Source of the DNA: Parelaphostrongylus tenuis
Taxonomy: Eukaryota > Nematoda > Chromadorea > Rhabditida > Metastrongylidae
Reading direction: 5' to 3'
NCBI GenBank assembly: GCA_019055375.1
Contig: JAHQIW010006936.1
Span: 34,604 to 98,603, forward strand
Length of the DNA: 64,000 nucleotides
Part shown: piece by piece, positions 46,564-57,235 of the stretch
Numbering within the stretch: position 1 is the first letter of the stretch
How the letters are laid out: each line of letters starts with the position of its first letter
Notes under the pieces: generated by a model
What the model was told of the DNA's origin: nothing
Databases searched by the model: none
The model's input: only the letters and a program-made list of their open reading frames with translations
Program-made: the position numbers and the translations under genes

Positions 46564-48907
46564 ATGATTATTCTTACAAACAGGGCAGGACCTTCGAACG
46601 CTCCATTTATGATTTTGTTGCTAGCCTCAATCCCAACCGTGTTTGGATGTGGAGTGATTCCTGGAGGTCAAAGTAATGAATAAGAATTTCCATGAAGCTG
46701 CAAATTTTCCTATTCTTGTGGTTAAGAACTCTAATCGAATGAGCATGCCTAGCACTACATCATTGCCTAATTATGTTCGTAGTCTGCTGTACCCATAAGC
46801 AGGGTTATTAGTTCTATATAAGAAGTCTATACAAAAGAAAGATCAAACCAAGAAGTTTTTCGGTGCAGTGACTTTCATGATTTAGCTAACACCACGAGTT
46901 TATGTTTGAACTTCAATGGGCTAACGTTTTGGAGTCTTCGTCTTCTCGGAACCCATGATTAGATTCGAATGTCCACTGTTGTTCGCCCTCGTCAAGGTCT
47001 TCGTCTTCGTTGTTGTGCACGTCCAATTTCTTCAAATAAACATCGCTCTAATGAAGAACATGGCGATGTCATCGTATACAAGATGACTGCTATACAAGCT
47101 TACAGCGTTAATTATAGGTTGATAGTGGTTTAAGCGACAACATGCCAGGACTTGACAACGCGAAATGTTGTTTGAGCCTTTTCAAAGTCGGTGGCATACG
47201 GTTATAAAGATATTCATCTTCAGTCTGCTGTCTGAAAATGTCACTTGAGAGCATCGATATATTTTGAAAGATTGCCAGAAGTACATAAGCCAGTGACATG
47301 CTCAATCTTGAGAAGGCTTGAAACAGTTCTCAGAATAGATCGATGTTCTCAAACGAGATTTTTGAAGCAGTCGATTAAAAAACATCTATGAGAACAATCC
47401 TATGAATGATCATTGCCGAGTGAGGTTTTCCATTCGGGTGGCGCTTCACCGAAACATAGTCGACTTGAACGACAACGAAAACGAATAATTGTGGCTGATC
47501 GGCTCGAATTATCGTCTCTGAAGAACTAAGACGTCGAAATATCGGCCGAATAAAGTTTGTTTTTCACCACGTGGTATGAGATAAATTATAAAAAAAGTGT
47601 TATTAGATGGTAATGACGACGAGAGCCGGTTTTTCGAAGTATTTAATAATTCAAATTAGAACCATTCACTACAAAAACTATGAAATTTTGTTGCAGCGAG
47701 CACCAGGACCTTCACTGCCAGCGGGCCCAGCAACTTACCTGTTATCGCGGTATACACAGATAACAACGCAATCTCTGCCCTAATCCCTGGTATCGCAACT
47801 AGCAAGGATGCTGTTCAGGCATTTGCACAACGTTTTGCAATGCAAACAGTAAGTTTATAACTTAGGCAGTTCATGCTTTTTCGTGAATTCTGAAGAGACG
47901 TAAGAGATGGGCCGCATTTTCCCACAAACTTTCAGCCTTCTGGAGCTTAATTCACTTGCAAAGCTTCACCTATGCCAAATGAAAGCACTCTCATCCATTC
48001 TTCAAAATGGTGAAGAAGATTCACTTTTTAGGTTATCGATGTTCTCGAAATTGAAGGTCGGAGAGCACTCTTACCTGATTTTGTGATCTCCAACATTCTG
48101 GGTCAACTTCAAGTTAATACCACTTATGAACCATTGCTGTGTAAGGACTTAAAGAAACCAGAGATTCCACGTAAGTCTCCAGTAATGGACATCCATTCAG
48201 CAGATTCCAATCCGAACTATAAGGGATATTCAAAAAGCAGAGCTATAACTTTTTTTTGTAAACAAGAATATTTTCTGCAAACTTATCATAACATATCTCA
48301 GAGTTCGAGGAAAGCCATCATAGAGCTATAACATCAAAATCTCTCAAATCGAGAGTATGTTTTCAAATGTTACACATATTTTATATGATATAGTATTCAG
48401 TATGTCAATAGCTGAATGTTCGTAGACATTGAAGAGTAAAAGAAAATTAATGTCTAACATTTTTTGATTTTTCACCTGTCTATGTGTTAGGATGGAGATG
48501 TTTCTAAGACTTATAGCTTCTTGCAGAGGATGATATGAGAAGCAAGCTGTATTATCGTCGGTAGCACGGTGACGGGAATTTGCCCAAAGAAGGCGCAAGG
48601 GGTGCGGTAATGTGTCACAATGTTGCAATGGCTATCGATGGCAGTCACTTGTCCCTCTCAGGAACTCTCACGGTTTGGACGACTTTCTCTATTTGTACAA
48701 CTTCGTTTTATGAAGAAATAAATTTTGTAGACTACGAACATCATCATGGCTAATTGGTCGAGGTCGATGTGGCAAAATGTTGTGGACAGAGCGCTTCGAA
48801 TGTTAAGATCGGGTCCGTTTGGTTCGCATTTGTACACGGTAACGGTCATTAGTCAGCTGAAATTTGAAGTGAACTGCGTTATTATTGAGACATACATTTT
48901 CATCTAA
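46564..48907 (+). CDS. Nematode-type secreted protein gene, copy 2; exon 4 damaged
   Basis: Exons 46560-46672 (ATG at 46564), 47697-47848, 48032-48170, about 48527-48672 and 48731-48907; all introns GT-AG, phases agree. Exon 1 encodes a signal peptide with core FMILLLASIPTVFGCG; a second Met at codon 16 could also start. Exon 2 reads STRTFTASGPSNLPVIAVYT and PGIATSKDAVQAFAQRF; exon 3 VIDVLEIEGRRALLPDFVIS and NTTYEPLLC. The tail is the same as copy 1 (CIIVGSTVTG, HLSLSGTLT, MANWSRSMWQ, SGPFGSH). Against copy 1, exon 4 has +1 and +2 changes that give an early TAG, and exon 5 has +1 near 48850, replacing the last residues by about 17 new ones. Exons 1-3 are clean. Function unknown; extracellular location is inferred. 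Confidence 0.7.
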
Positions 48908-48935
48908 TCGATGTTCATTGTGGCAATACACTATC

Positions 48936-48941
48936 AATAAA
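48936..48941 (+). terminator. Polyadenylation signal of secreted gene copy 2
   Basis: AATAAA lies 29 bases after the stop at 48907; copy 1 has AGTAAA at the same place. Confidence 0.5.
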
Positions 48942-50814
48942 CTAGCAATCATGCGGGTGTTGAACAATCAGAGTGGAGCAGTAAATCATATTGGAATGCA
49001 CAATGCGAATTGTGCGTACTACTTTACTTGAAGGTAACGGAGAAGTTCTCACTATATTTTACAGACGAATTTCCTGTTGCGAAATAAATAATACTATAAG
49101 GGATTATAAGGTAGCTGGAATTGATTTCATAGCAGGGTTCGCTCTGAAGTTCCAGCTTAAAGCTTAAGTTCACTCAATCGCCTGTCAAAAAGTGACCAGA
49201 TCCCTTGTTTAGGCATTCAAATTTTTGCGTGTTCTAAATGATGCCAATGATTGTGTTCGCTTTTGCAGATGTTACTCATATTCACAATGGAAGCTGGTGA
49301 GTAGAAACAAGGATGAAAGCATTTAATCATGTCAATTAGCGATTTGCTTAGAGTGCTGTCCTTTGTCTCATGCAAAAATTCCACAAATGCTAGATATGAA
49401 TATGTCGTTTAAGAAGATTATTTCGTTCATTCTAATGAAGTGTCGAAAAGCTGCGGAAACAAAAACCACTAATAATATCTGAGTGCTTGTTCTAGTGAAT
49501 TTAAGGGATAGTTGACAACGGTAAGCTATTTCTAACACTCTCGGGAAAAGGACCTTCAAGGAATTAACTTGAAGTTGCCGGAGAGAGCGATAATGACTTA
49601 TGATCATTTTACGACTCCTCATTTCAGCACATAATTTGTTTTTCTTACAGTTTCCAATACTAGCCGATCTCCTATCGAGCACGATGATGTGGATTCGTTG
49701 ACCATGAGAGGATGTCACATGAATGCTCGCTTCAGATTCGAAAACACCTGTTGAACGACTCCATTATCTGAAGTAGATCGTTATACCGTTGAAAACACTA
49801 GTCAGTCGTTCTTTGCCTTTTCCTCTGGTATATGAATGGAATGAATTTGAATTTGCTTGTATTTTTTCTGGATTCCACTTGGTAGTTCAACGATCACCTT
49901 ATAGCACGAATGGAAATTCGTCTGTGGACCATCGAATCGATTAATGCGGCACTAAAAGACGTGTGCAGAGATTCTAGCCGAATATACATGTGACTAGCCT
50001 CATGTCAGCCTATTAATGCAAGAAATAGACTAATTACTTATGTCTGAGGTCAGATCAAAGCAGGCGCGTGAGGATACAATGGGCTTGTCCCATGATTTCT
50101 CAAGCATTTCGACACTTTTGTTGGCTCAGTTGTCACTTATTTCAAGAAATCAATCAACTAATCCCTTAGTCACTATTAATCAATAATACATGCACTTTTG
50201 CTGAGAGGAAATCAAATGCCTTCTTTCGGAAAGAATGAGGATATAGTGCCAGGAAATCTATGAGTCACTTTTGAGTATGTAGTGGTTCCTTGAATTTCTG
50301 TCTCCGTAGAAGCCGCTTCAAAGCTTGGAAAAGATGCTAATCCGATGGAGCATATCAGGGCTTTCACTGTGGTTGTGGTCAGTAGCCCAGCCCAGCTCTT
50401 TGAAATGTGGCCTGGCGACTTTGCATTGTGAGGTAGTCGGTCAGTGTATGATGTCTATCGCGACATCTTTTTGTGCTAACCTATTTCAGTTAGGCGGCGA
50501 GATGGTATGGCGGCAGTGTTCAGGTGCTTGTCCAAGCAACTAGAAGATTCTCCAACATATCACAGTCTTTTTAGCATTTATGAGTCATGCATGTGGTCTG
50601 TTATGGGTACTTATACATTGCAAAACACGTGTTTACGCCCTGCAGCCTCGTCAGTTGCACGGTGCCCTCGCTTGAGGCAATCCCTCTTGAAGGGGAACCC
50701 CCTTACGTACAGATTTCGCAGACGTAATACTTACACGCGTGGTTAAGTGATAGAAAGCACCTGACGGGCATTGTTGTAGACTCGGTCGCTATTGGCTGGT
50801 GGTTGTGAAATATC

Positions 50815-50930
50815 ATAGCAATAATATAACATAATACAATAATAATATATATAATATAATGTAATAATAATAACATAGAAGTAATAGTATAAATATAATA
50901 TAATATTACCATAGAAAAAATACAAACACG
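50815..50930. repeat. AT-rich simple-sequence insertion
   Basis: About 110 bases of ATAATAT/TAATAACA-type sequence absent from arm A at the equivalent place (near 2420). Confidence 0.7.
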
Positions 50931-51617
50931 TTTCGAATGTTTCTTTGGACCCCGTTCAAATTCAATATGCTTGATAACATTTTTCAAGCCATACATAGGT
51001 CTGTTGTGGTTACTAATACAGTGCGATACACGAGTCTCGGCCTACCAGCTTCGTCAGTTGCACAGTGCCTTTTCGTTAGTTAGTTTCTCGGGTATCTACC
51101 CCTTACATGTACGAAGATCGACCACATCGTTTTGAACAAAAGACGAAATTAAGTCAATGTCAGTATCGTCCCATACTTTTGGATCTCACTGCGACATTCT
51201 TTGCATGAATATTCAATTCATATGGAGACGATCAGTAACTGACATTGAGTGAAATGGACATCCTGCATTTAACGAATATGTCGTCAACAAACACATCACA
51301 TATAATGGTTGACATGAAATCGAAGATCCGATAAAAGCCACGGGAATGCTGCTAGAAGTTTTCTAATGCTGTTTTGTGTGAGATCTTCTTAGTTCCAAGA
51401 TAAATCTGTACGTTGACCAAACAAGACCAACGAGCATCCAGAAATAAGATCTGTGCGACATACATCTTATGCTGCGCTAAACTTTTTTTTTGCTATACTC
51501 ATAATGTAAATGGTTTCTAACACCAGTTATGGGGTGTAGACGACAGCCTTCATCGATATCGGGTTTAACGCAATACGAAGAGGAAAAACATAGATGTCTG
51601 CCGAATCTTATAAGTAC

Positions 51618-51866
51618 CTGCCGCTTGCTAAGGACTAATGTGATCGTCAGATTAGAGCCGTACTTGGAAATCAACATTATGGATTCCTTACGAATGTCTT
51701 CCATTTCATGGCAACTAAAGCAGGCATCAGCATGCCTCAGAGTAACCAAACCCGGAGCGAACTCGACGATCTCTACATATAATTGCTGGACAACAAGAGC
51801 AGTGAAGATGTTAAACACCACACAGATACGAGCACTGTCTATCCACACAAAATCCGTGTTTTGAAA
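51618..51866 (-). CDS. Orphan exon, unrecognised
   Basis: The minus-strand segment is exactly 249 nt (83 codons, phase 0 at both ends) between acceptor TTACTTCCTGTAG and donor GTACTT, with no stop. It reads FQNTDFVWIDSARICVVFNI, then FAPGLVTLRHADACFSCHEM and ends LTITLVLSKRQ. Composition is protein-like, with one CxxC. No family recognised and no sure neighbours; it ends only about 80 bases from the edge of duplication A', which may have cut the gene. Confidence 0.45.
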
Positions 51867-52284
51867 CTACAGGAAGTAATTTGAACGGTCTTAAAGTTTA
51901 ATGTGCGCATCAAACGATTAGGAAAGTTCTGGGCATCAGAAAGTAGCTAATGCGGAAATAACGTGTAACGACTGGCTTCGTTTACTGGTCATGATCTTTT
52001 AATTACGCTATGCGAATGCTAATAAGGCCATAAGTAATGTCGAGCATGTGTACGGCTACAATATGATTTACTCACATTTGGCTCTTTATGACCACTGCAA
52101 TGTGGTAACGCGGCGATTTGCGTGTGGGAACTATCCCACGATCACATTGTGGGCAACAGAAGTAAAGTGGGAGATAACATAATCTATAAATGACATCCCA
52201 AACAATGTGTTAAAGTTTCTATTACCGAAAAATTAGGACATAAGAAATCAATCAGTATACTGGTCCGACTTGAAACAACCCCAA

Positions 52285-53830
52285 CTACAATGGAATCAGA
52301 ATATTACTAAGAATGGTTTTCAAAATTTCTCTAATTAGCTTCCGCCAAAGTTTAGAGTTTTTTGATACAGATACTCATATTTCGCCATGACGTGGCTCTG
52401 CTTCCTCACATTCCTTCAAAATTTTCTCATTTTCATCCTTAAATGTGAACTCATTATGTTCGGAAATTATTATCGATAAATCCTCTGCTCTTCAAACGTT
52501 ATGTAGGGGATCTCTGTGTCTAGTAACACTTTAAATTTGTAACAGTGTGCGCTGCGTTTCCATTATCAGAATCAACATCAGTAGCTTGTTGGAACGATTC
52601 TCGAGCTTTTTTCACCTAAACGCATTCACTCTTAAAGAATTTATCATGAATAGAAACTTCAGCACAAAGACAGTGCCTTTGTTCTGCCCAAAATAATCGT
52701 GCAGCTACTACTAACACACAAAGATTATGCTCGCATCTCTTCAAAGCGTCAACCGACTTCGCACGTCAACCATGTCACTCCTCTAGCCAAATTGCTTCAG
52801 CTCAACGTCGTCCCAAACTATCTTTTGGTTAAGCGAATTAAATGGTAAGCAAAAATACGACCTCAGGCGGGAGTCGAACTCATGTTTCATTCATATCGGG
52901 ATGCATGCTACCACTACATTAGTGAGGCACATTTGCGCCTTCACTCAGTATTCAACATTTCTATGTTATCGAGTATTATATCTAATATTGTTCGTAAGCT
53001 CAACTGGGTTTATAAAGCGGTATCGCACACCCGAGCAAAGCCTGTTAAGGGTTGGTAGCTGACAGCTATGATAAAGACGTTGGAGAATAAGTGACGGCGC
53101 CAATGTGCCTCGGTGGTGTAGTGGTAGCACGCGTCCCAGTAGTGGATGAAACGCGGGTTCGACTCCCGCCTGAAATCGTCTTCTGCTCACCACTTAGTTC
53201 GCTTAAGTATATATGAATCATCATAACACTGCGAAAAAAGCAGTAAAAATACTGAAAATCTTAAGTATCTTGCTGCTATAATATTTCTCAACCGGAGCTC
53301 CTACGAACATGAAACGCGGGTTCGACTCCCGCCTGAAATCGTCTTCTGCTCACCACTTAGTTCGCTTGGGTATAAATGAATCATCATAACACTGCGAAAA
53401 AAGCAGTAAAAATACTGAAAATCTTAAGTATCTTGGTGCTATAATATTTCTCACCGGAGCTCCTACGACTTTGAGAAGGACTGGATTCAGTGAGTACGCT
53501 TTGCGGAACGACCTTCCACATCTTTGTTGGCAAATTTCAACTAATTACGACTCTCAATATGAGCAAAAAGGAGACTCTCATTTGAGTAAAAAGGAGAATG
53601 TACTAGCCTGAATCTTCACATTCTTTCAGAGTACGAGCCAGCCTTCCGATGCAAGTTCACGAAAACCGGAGCTCGTCTCCAGCCGAACTGACTCTAATCA
53701 GAGTTAATCATTCCGTGGATTACGAATACGACCCTCAGTACGCGAATCCTTTGTGCTCAACAGTTTCAAGACCACATATCCTCCGAGATTGTGACATAAA
53801 TCCACAATTAGTCGTGCATCATTCTTAGTA
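52285..53830 (-). pseudogene. prp-6: PRPF6 / prp-6 (U4/U6-U5 snRNP HAT-repeat protein) pseudogene fragment
   Basis: PRPF6 is a HAT-repeat scaffold of the U4/U6-U5 tri-snRNP. From 53735 down the minus strand reads GRIRNPRND, LESVRLE, GFRELAS and, after a shift, RLARTLKECEDSG. After an intervening FB2 element come EAIWLEE, KSVDALKRCEHN, LFWAEQ (52660-52830), then KARESFQQATDVDSDNGNA (near 52590), LKECEEAEPRHGE (52390) and SVSKNSKLWRKLIREILK with a stop at 52285. This is the order of the PRPF6 C-terminus. Damage: TGA where Arg is expected at 52766 and 52775, TGA for Trp at 52802 and near 53700, and several indels. Both nonsense and indels mark a true pseudogene. The first 100 bases near 53735-53828 are open but align poorly. 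Confidence 0.8.
52843..53473. mobile_element. FB2 foldback element inserted in the prp-6 pseudogene, with 163-bp tandem repeat
   Basis: A minus-oriented tRNA-like half (52855-52930, CCTCAGGCGGGAGTCGAACTC) faces a plus-oriented half (53108-53175, GCCTCGGTGGTGTAGTGGTA and ACGCGGGTTCGACTCCCGCC). From 53148 a 163-base segment is repeated directly at 53311, both copies ending near CACCGGAGCTCCTACGA-type sequence. The acceptor stem of the tRNA-like part is broken. Confidence 0.8.
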
Positions 53831-53920
53831 TGAACTCTATTGAGACCCATACATAACGGTATGCCTTCATCGTTTTGTGGCTCATGCGCACATTAATTGA
53901 ATATAAGGTATAGGCCAGGA

Positions 53921-54000
53921 GGCGCCGTGGCCGAGTGGTTGTGTTGCCCGTGGCGGCGCTCGCGTGGTAGACCCCCCCAACACTCTGCGGCAGTTTACTA
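53921..54000 (+). other. tRNA-Ser/Leu-like head
   Basis: GGCGCCGTGGCCGAGTGGTT followed by GCCCGTGGCGGCG; the A-box half of a class II tRNA without a B-box half. The same head is at 25053. Confidence 0.4.
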
Positions 54001-54299
54001 TGCAATGATAATGTTTTTGCCGTTCAACAAGTGTAAAAAGTTGTACAAGAACATCATGATTAAATCTTCGAGTCTTGAATAATTCCCATCATATACACTA
54101 CCCAAAAATCATCACACTTATTATATATCAGAAAACATTGGATATTCACTAATGGCCATATATACTGAATGCATTATCAATTCATCGATCACTCGGAAAT
54201 TTGTACTATTAGTGCACTAAAGAGTTGGGACCAACGCAGAAATATATATGAGCATTTTATTCTAACGCTCTATGAGCTCTTGATTGATATATATCCACT

Positions 54300-54560
54300 T
54301 ACCCATACCATGAGCATTATTCGTCGCTGCAACATTTGCCGCTGTACATGCGACTTATTTTGCGTATCTATGTAATTTCACAGTTGATTAACCTCAAAGC
54401 GATTCCATTTACCTCTCCGATGTTCCAAGAACTCAAAATAACCCCAACGGGATCACGTGCAGGTGGTTGTAGCCGTACATCAAGAAACCACAGACCTGAT
54501 CGTCCTCGGCTTCCCAAAAGTATCTTGCTACGTTCATCCTTGCATGCATACACTATGCTG
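54300..54560 (-). pseudogene. Coding-like minus-strand segments, possibly more prp-6
   Basis: A frame ending at donor GTAAAT (54404) reads RSGLWFLDVRLQPP and VGVILSSWNIGE, faintly like the PRPF6 HAT repeat 'LWLEAARLQP'. A second piece near 54310-54350 ends at a strong donor GTAAGT. Too weak to assign. Confidence 0.25.
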
Positions 54561-54599
54561 AGTATTAAGAATCATTTATATTCCGTATTTGTGAAGACG

Positions 54600-55320
54600 A
54601 GTTGAATGCTTTCGCATAAGGAAAAGCTCTGTGCAATAAGTCATTGACGCGCTTAAAAAAACTATTCAGTAGTGCATATTTCTTGTTGTTCGTTGCTGTC
54701 ACTCAACATTCATTTCTTCGGAACTGTGCCTATGAAAGTCGTCGACTGAGGTCAATTTGGCATTCCGAGGCTTCGATGGAAAGTACACCTTCTCATTTCC
54801 AGCCACTGTTGCATGATATTATGCCACAATACATAAAGAGGGCAATGATGAAGAGATAATTGATAACTGATCGCGAAAGGTGTTCTTACCCAGAATCCTA
54901 CGCTACTTTTGATGACGGTAGGGACTGTTCGAGTATACATGAGGCTCACGTACAAGAACCTAATCGACTTCTACGTACTCTACATGCCTGAATTTGAGAG
55001 CTTTGTAGCGCGGACATATCAGTGACGATCAAAATAATCGTGTTGGGGTGTTGGGAAAGACGCTCTTTTTCTCAGCATTATGCACACAATTGTTCAGGAA
55101 TATGTCTTTGAAGAAGTATTCTCAGTACTTCGCCCCTACTTGCATCCATATTTAAAAAACTTTTTTTTTTCCATTCCTCTTTGACGCTTTAGTAATTATA
55201 CGGCAGCTGGAATTTCAAGAATTTGAAAGGCGTATATTTTCCCAAATATTTGTATTATCATACCAGAGAAGCAAAAATAAAATTTTACTTAACACTCAAG
55301 CATAATTCGTTTGACATAGC
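54600..55320. other. No recognisable gene
   Basis: Open frames of about 70 codons on both strands near 54640-54960 without motifs. Confidence 0.35.
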
Positions 55321-55327
55321 TTTTCAT

Positions 55328-55522
55328 TTAGACTTCCAATATCCGTTTTGTAGCAGAGATCTCAGTGATTTCAACGATATTCTTAGTGTTTGACAAAACT
55401 TTTAGCGTACTGTTACAATTCAAAGAATATTGGGTTCCACGCGCGACGCTCATCGCACGCCACATGTCAATTGCACTGCGCGATCTACCCGACGCTAATT
55501 GCGAAACTGAACTTTCCTTAAG
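55328..55522 (-). CDS. Terminal exon of an unrecognised gene
   Basis: After acceptor GTTGTTACAG the minus strand is open for 64 codons to TAA at 55328-55330. The frame reads LKESSVSQLASGRSRSAIDM, WRAMSVARGTQYSLN and ends ISATKRILEV. Protein-like composition and clean borders; no family recognised, and no upstream exon was found. A plus-strand frame over the same bases is also open but lacks splice support. Confidence 0.4.
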   Translation of the reverse strand, partial: LKESSVSQLASGRSRSAIDMWRAMSVARGTQYSLNCNSTLKVLSNTKNIVEITEISATKRILEV

Positions 55523-55599
55523 CTGTAACAACGCACCAAGAAGTCTTTCTCAAGAACTAAGCATATTGTTGAAGTCGTGACGATTTGAGCTATCAAATG

Positions 55600-56720
55600 G
55601 GTATGAAGGTTTGAGAGAAAAGCCGTGTCCAGCGAAAAGGATTCAAATGTGCCACACAATTTTGTTTCTGCTGCTACAGCTCTCTAAGAGGTTTTTTTTT
55701 TCTAAAGCACGCCATTGAAATGTTCGAAATTTATGCTATCGACTGGTTATTAGAAAGGGCTGGTTTTATGCGAATGTTGCAAAACCATCCACATATCGAT
55801 CCAATGTATGCGGGCCGCATGTGAAATGGAATCTTGATTTCAGTACTGCAGTGAAACAAAACGTTTTTTGAAATACAAAAGCACTGTCAAATTGACAGAA
55901 ATTTATGCCATCGAATAAGCACTGAATTTTTTGATGAGAACTTTGCTCAACAAAAAAGCTTGAGTGTGAAATAAAATATGCCCTACACTGTTGCAACATA
56001 ATATAAAGGCATTTCAAAGAGAACATGTACGTTTCAAATATTCAAGATTTAAGCTATTTTTTGAACATGGGTGCTGATAAAAGAAATAGCGCATTCTCCA
56101 CAATGACAAATGCGCTCTCTTCCTACACGTACTCCAGCTACATACTATGATTACCTTTGCATAGACATCTACAAGAAGTGTTTAGTTGCTGAAGATGTGC
56201 TTTCAAACTACGTTCCTGCAAGACAGGCTATACAAATACACAATAAGGATTGAAAGTTTGGTTATTTTTTACAAAGCTGTGGTATTAACAGTGAATATTA
56301 TAGATTTTCGAAACAAGGAGTATCTCTTTATATAAAAAAAGCCCTTATGAAAGTTTTATTTGTGATATTCTATTCTTTATGTGACTATAGGCTACCTCTG
56401 ACGTATAAACTCTTTATAATTACCAATAAACTAGCTCTGACGTGCAAGTGGCGGATTAACACTTTAGGAGTGAACTTCAATATTTTTTCCTCTCTTACAG
56501 CTTTTTGTGCTAAGTTTCCAAAAATGCCAATTAGCTTATGGAAATCCTTGAAATTTGGCCTATCGAATGGTTAGTAAAACTTTAGCGACGAGCCATATCG
56601 AAGCCTCGGCCGAGCAATGAAGCAAATTGAGTGTGAAGAATAATTTTATTTTCGCTGATACAACGTTGTAATAGGCTATTTTCAAACATATTTTGAAAAC
56701 GTAGTGAACTGATCTTATGT
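55600..56720. repeat. Diverged ~170-bp repeat units
   Basis: Units near 55660 (TTTGTTTCTGCTGCTACAGC), 55840 (TTTCAGTACTGCAGTGAAAC), 55985 (CCTACACTGTTGCAACATAA) and 56650 (TTTTCGCTGATACAACGTTG) belong to the family seen in both inverted-repeat arms. No gene. Confidence 0.45.
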
Positions 56721-57024
56721 ATCATTACCGAATGTCAGAGAAAAGACACTTGCCCAGCGAGAAAGCCTACAAAAAAATCGTTGTACCTCAGCTGGTGGGC
56801 TCATTTAGAGCTTAAACTTTGAGTTTGAATTACTTCAATTGTCACAAAAATATAGAGAGTGGAAGAATACGTGTGAAGCATTGAAGTGGGATCTTATCCT
56901 GTTGTCAAAAATTTACGTCGCTCTTCGATTCATAATCTCAACATGCCAAAGATATTTAGAGATACCATTTTCCAGAAAACCGAATATTCATTGTTCTATA
57001 CCCTATGATAAAGAGTGATGTGCA

Positions 57025-57235
57025 AAAAACATTTGCGTCAGCTGGGACTCAAACCCATATTTGACTCTTTTCTGGGGCGCGTGTCGACGTCCGTTTTGAT
57101 ACCACTCATTCTATGCTACATCACGGTGTCGAAAAGGCGTCGGTAGTGCAACGGTTCAGCACGCGCCCCGGCTGGGGTGAAATGTGAGTTTGAATCCCAC
57201 ATGACGGAAACATCTTTGCATATCACTCTTTATCA
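57025..57235. repeat. FB2-related foldback with tRNA-like half
   Basis: GGCGTCGGTAGTGCAACGGTTCAGCACGCG-type head and GAGTTTGAATCCCACATGACG on the plus strand face CGTCAGCTGGGACTCAAACCC on the left. Ends ATATCACTCTTTATCA and TGATAAAGAGTGATGTG are inverted. A distinct subfamily. Confidence 0.65.

Larger units (their letters stand above)
48390..51537 (+). repeat. Segmental duplication arm A' (partner 1-3035)
   Basis: Direct diverged copy of the window start, including exons 4-5 of the secreted gene. It ends at TAACACCAGTTATGGGG, where arm A meets the AC microsatellite. Compared with A it contains an AT-rich insertion at about 50815-50925. Apart from the gene tail, no coding features. Confidence 0.85.

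Noticed and set aside
53630..53828. Plus-strand exon after TTCTTTCAG, 65 codons to a stop, considered as the last exon of the secreted gene
   Set aside because: The minus strand of the same bases reads the PRPF6 C-terminal region, and the true last exons of the secreted gene were found at 48527-48907.
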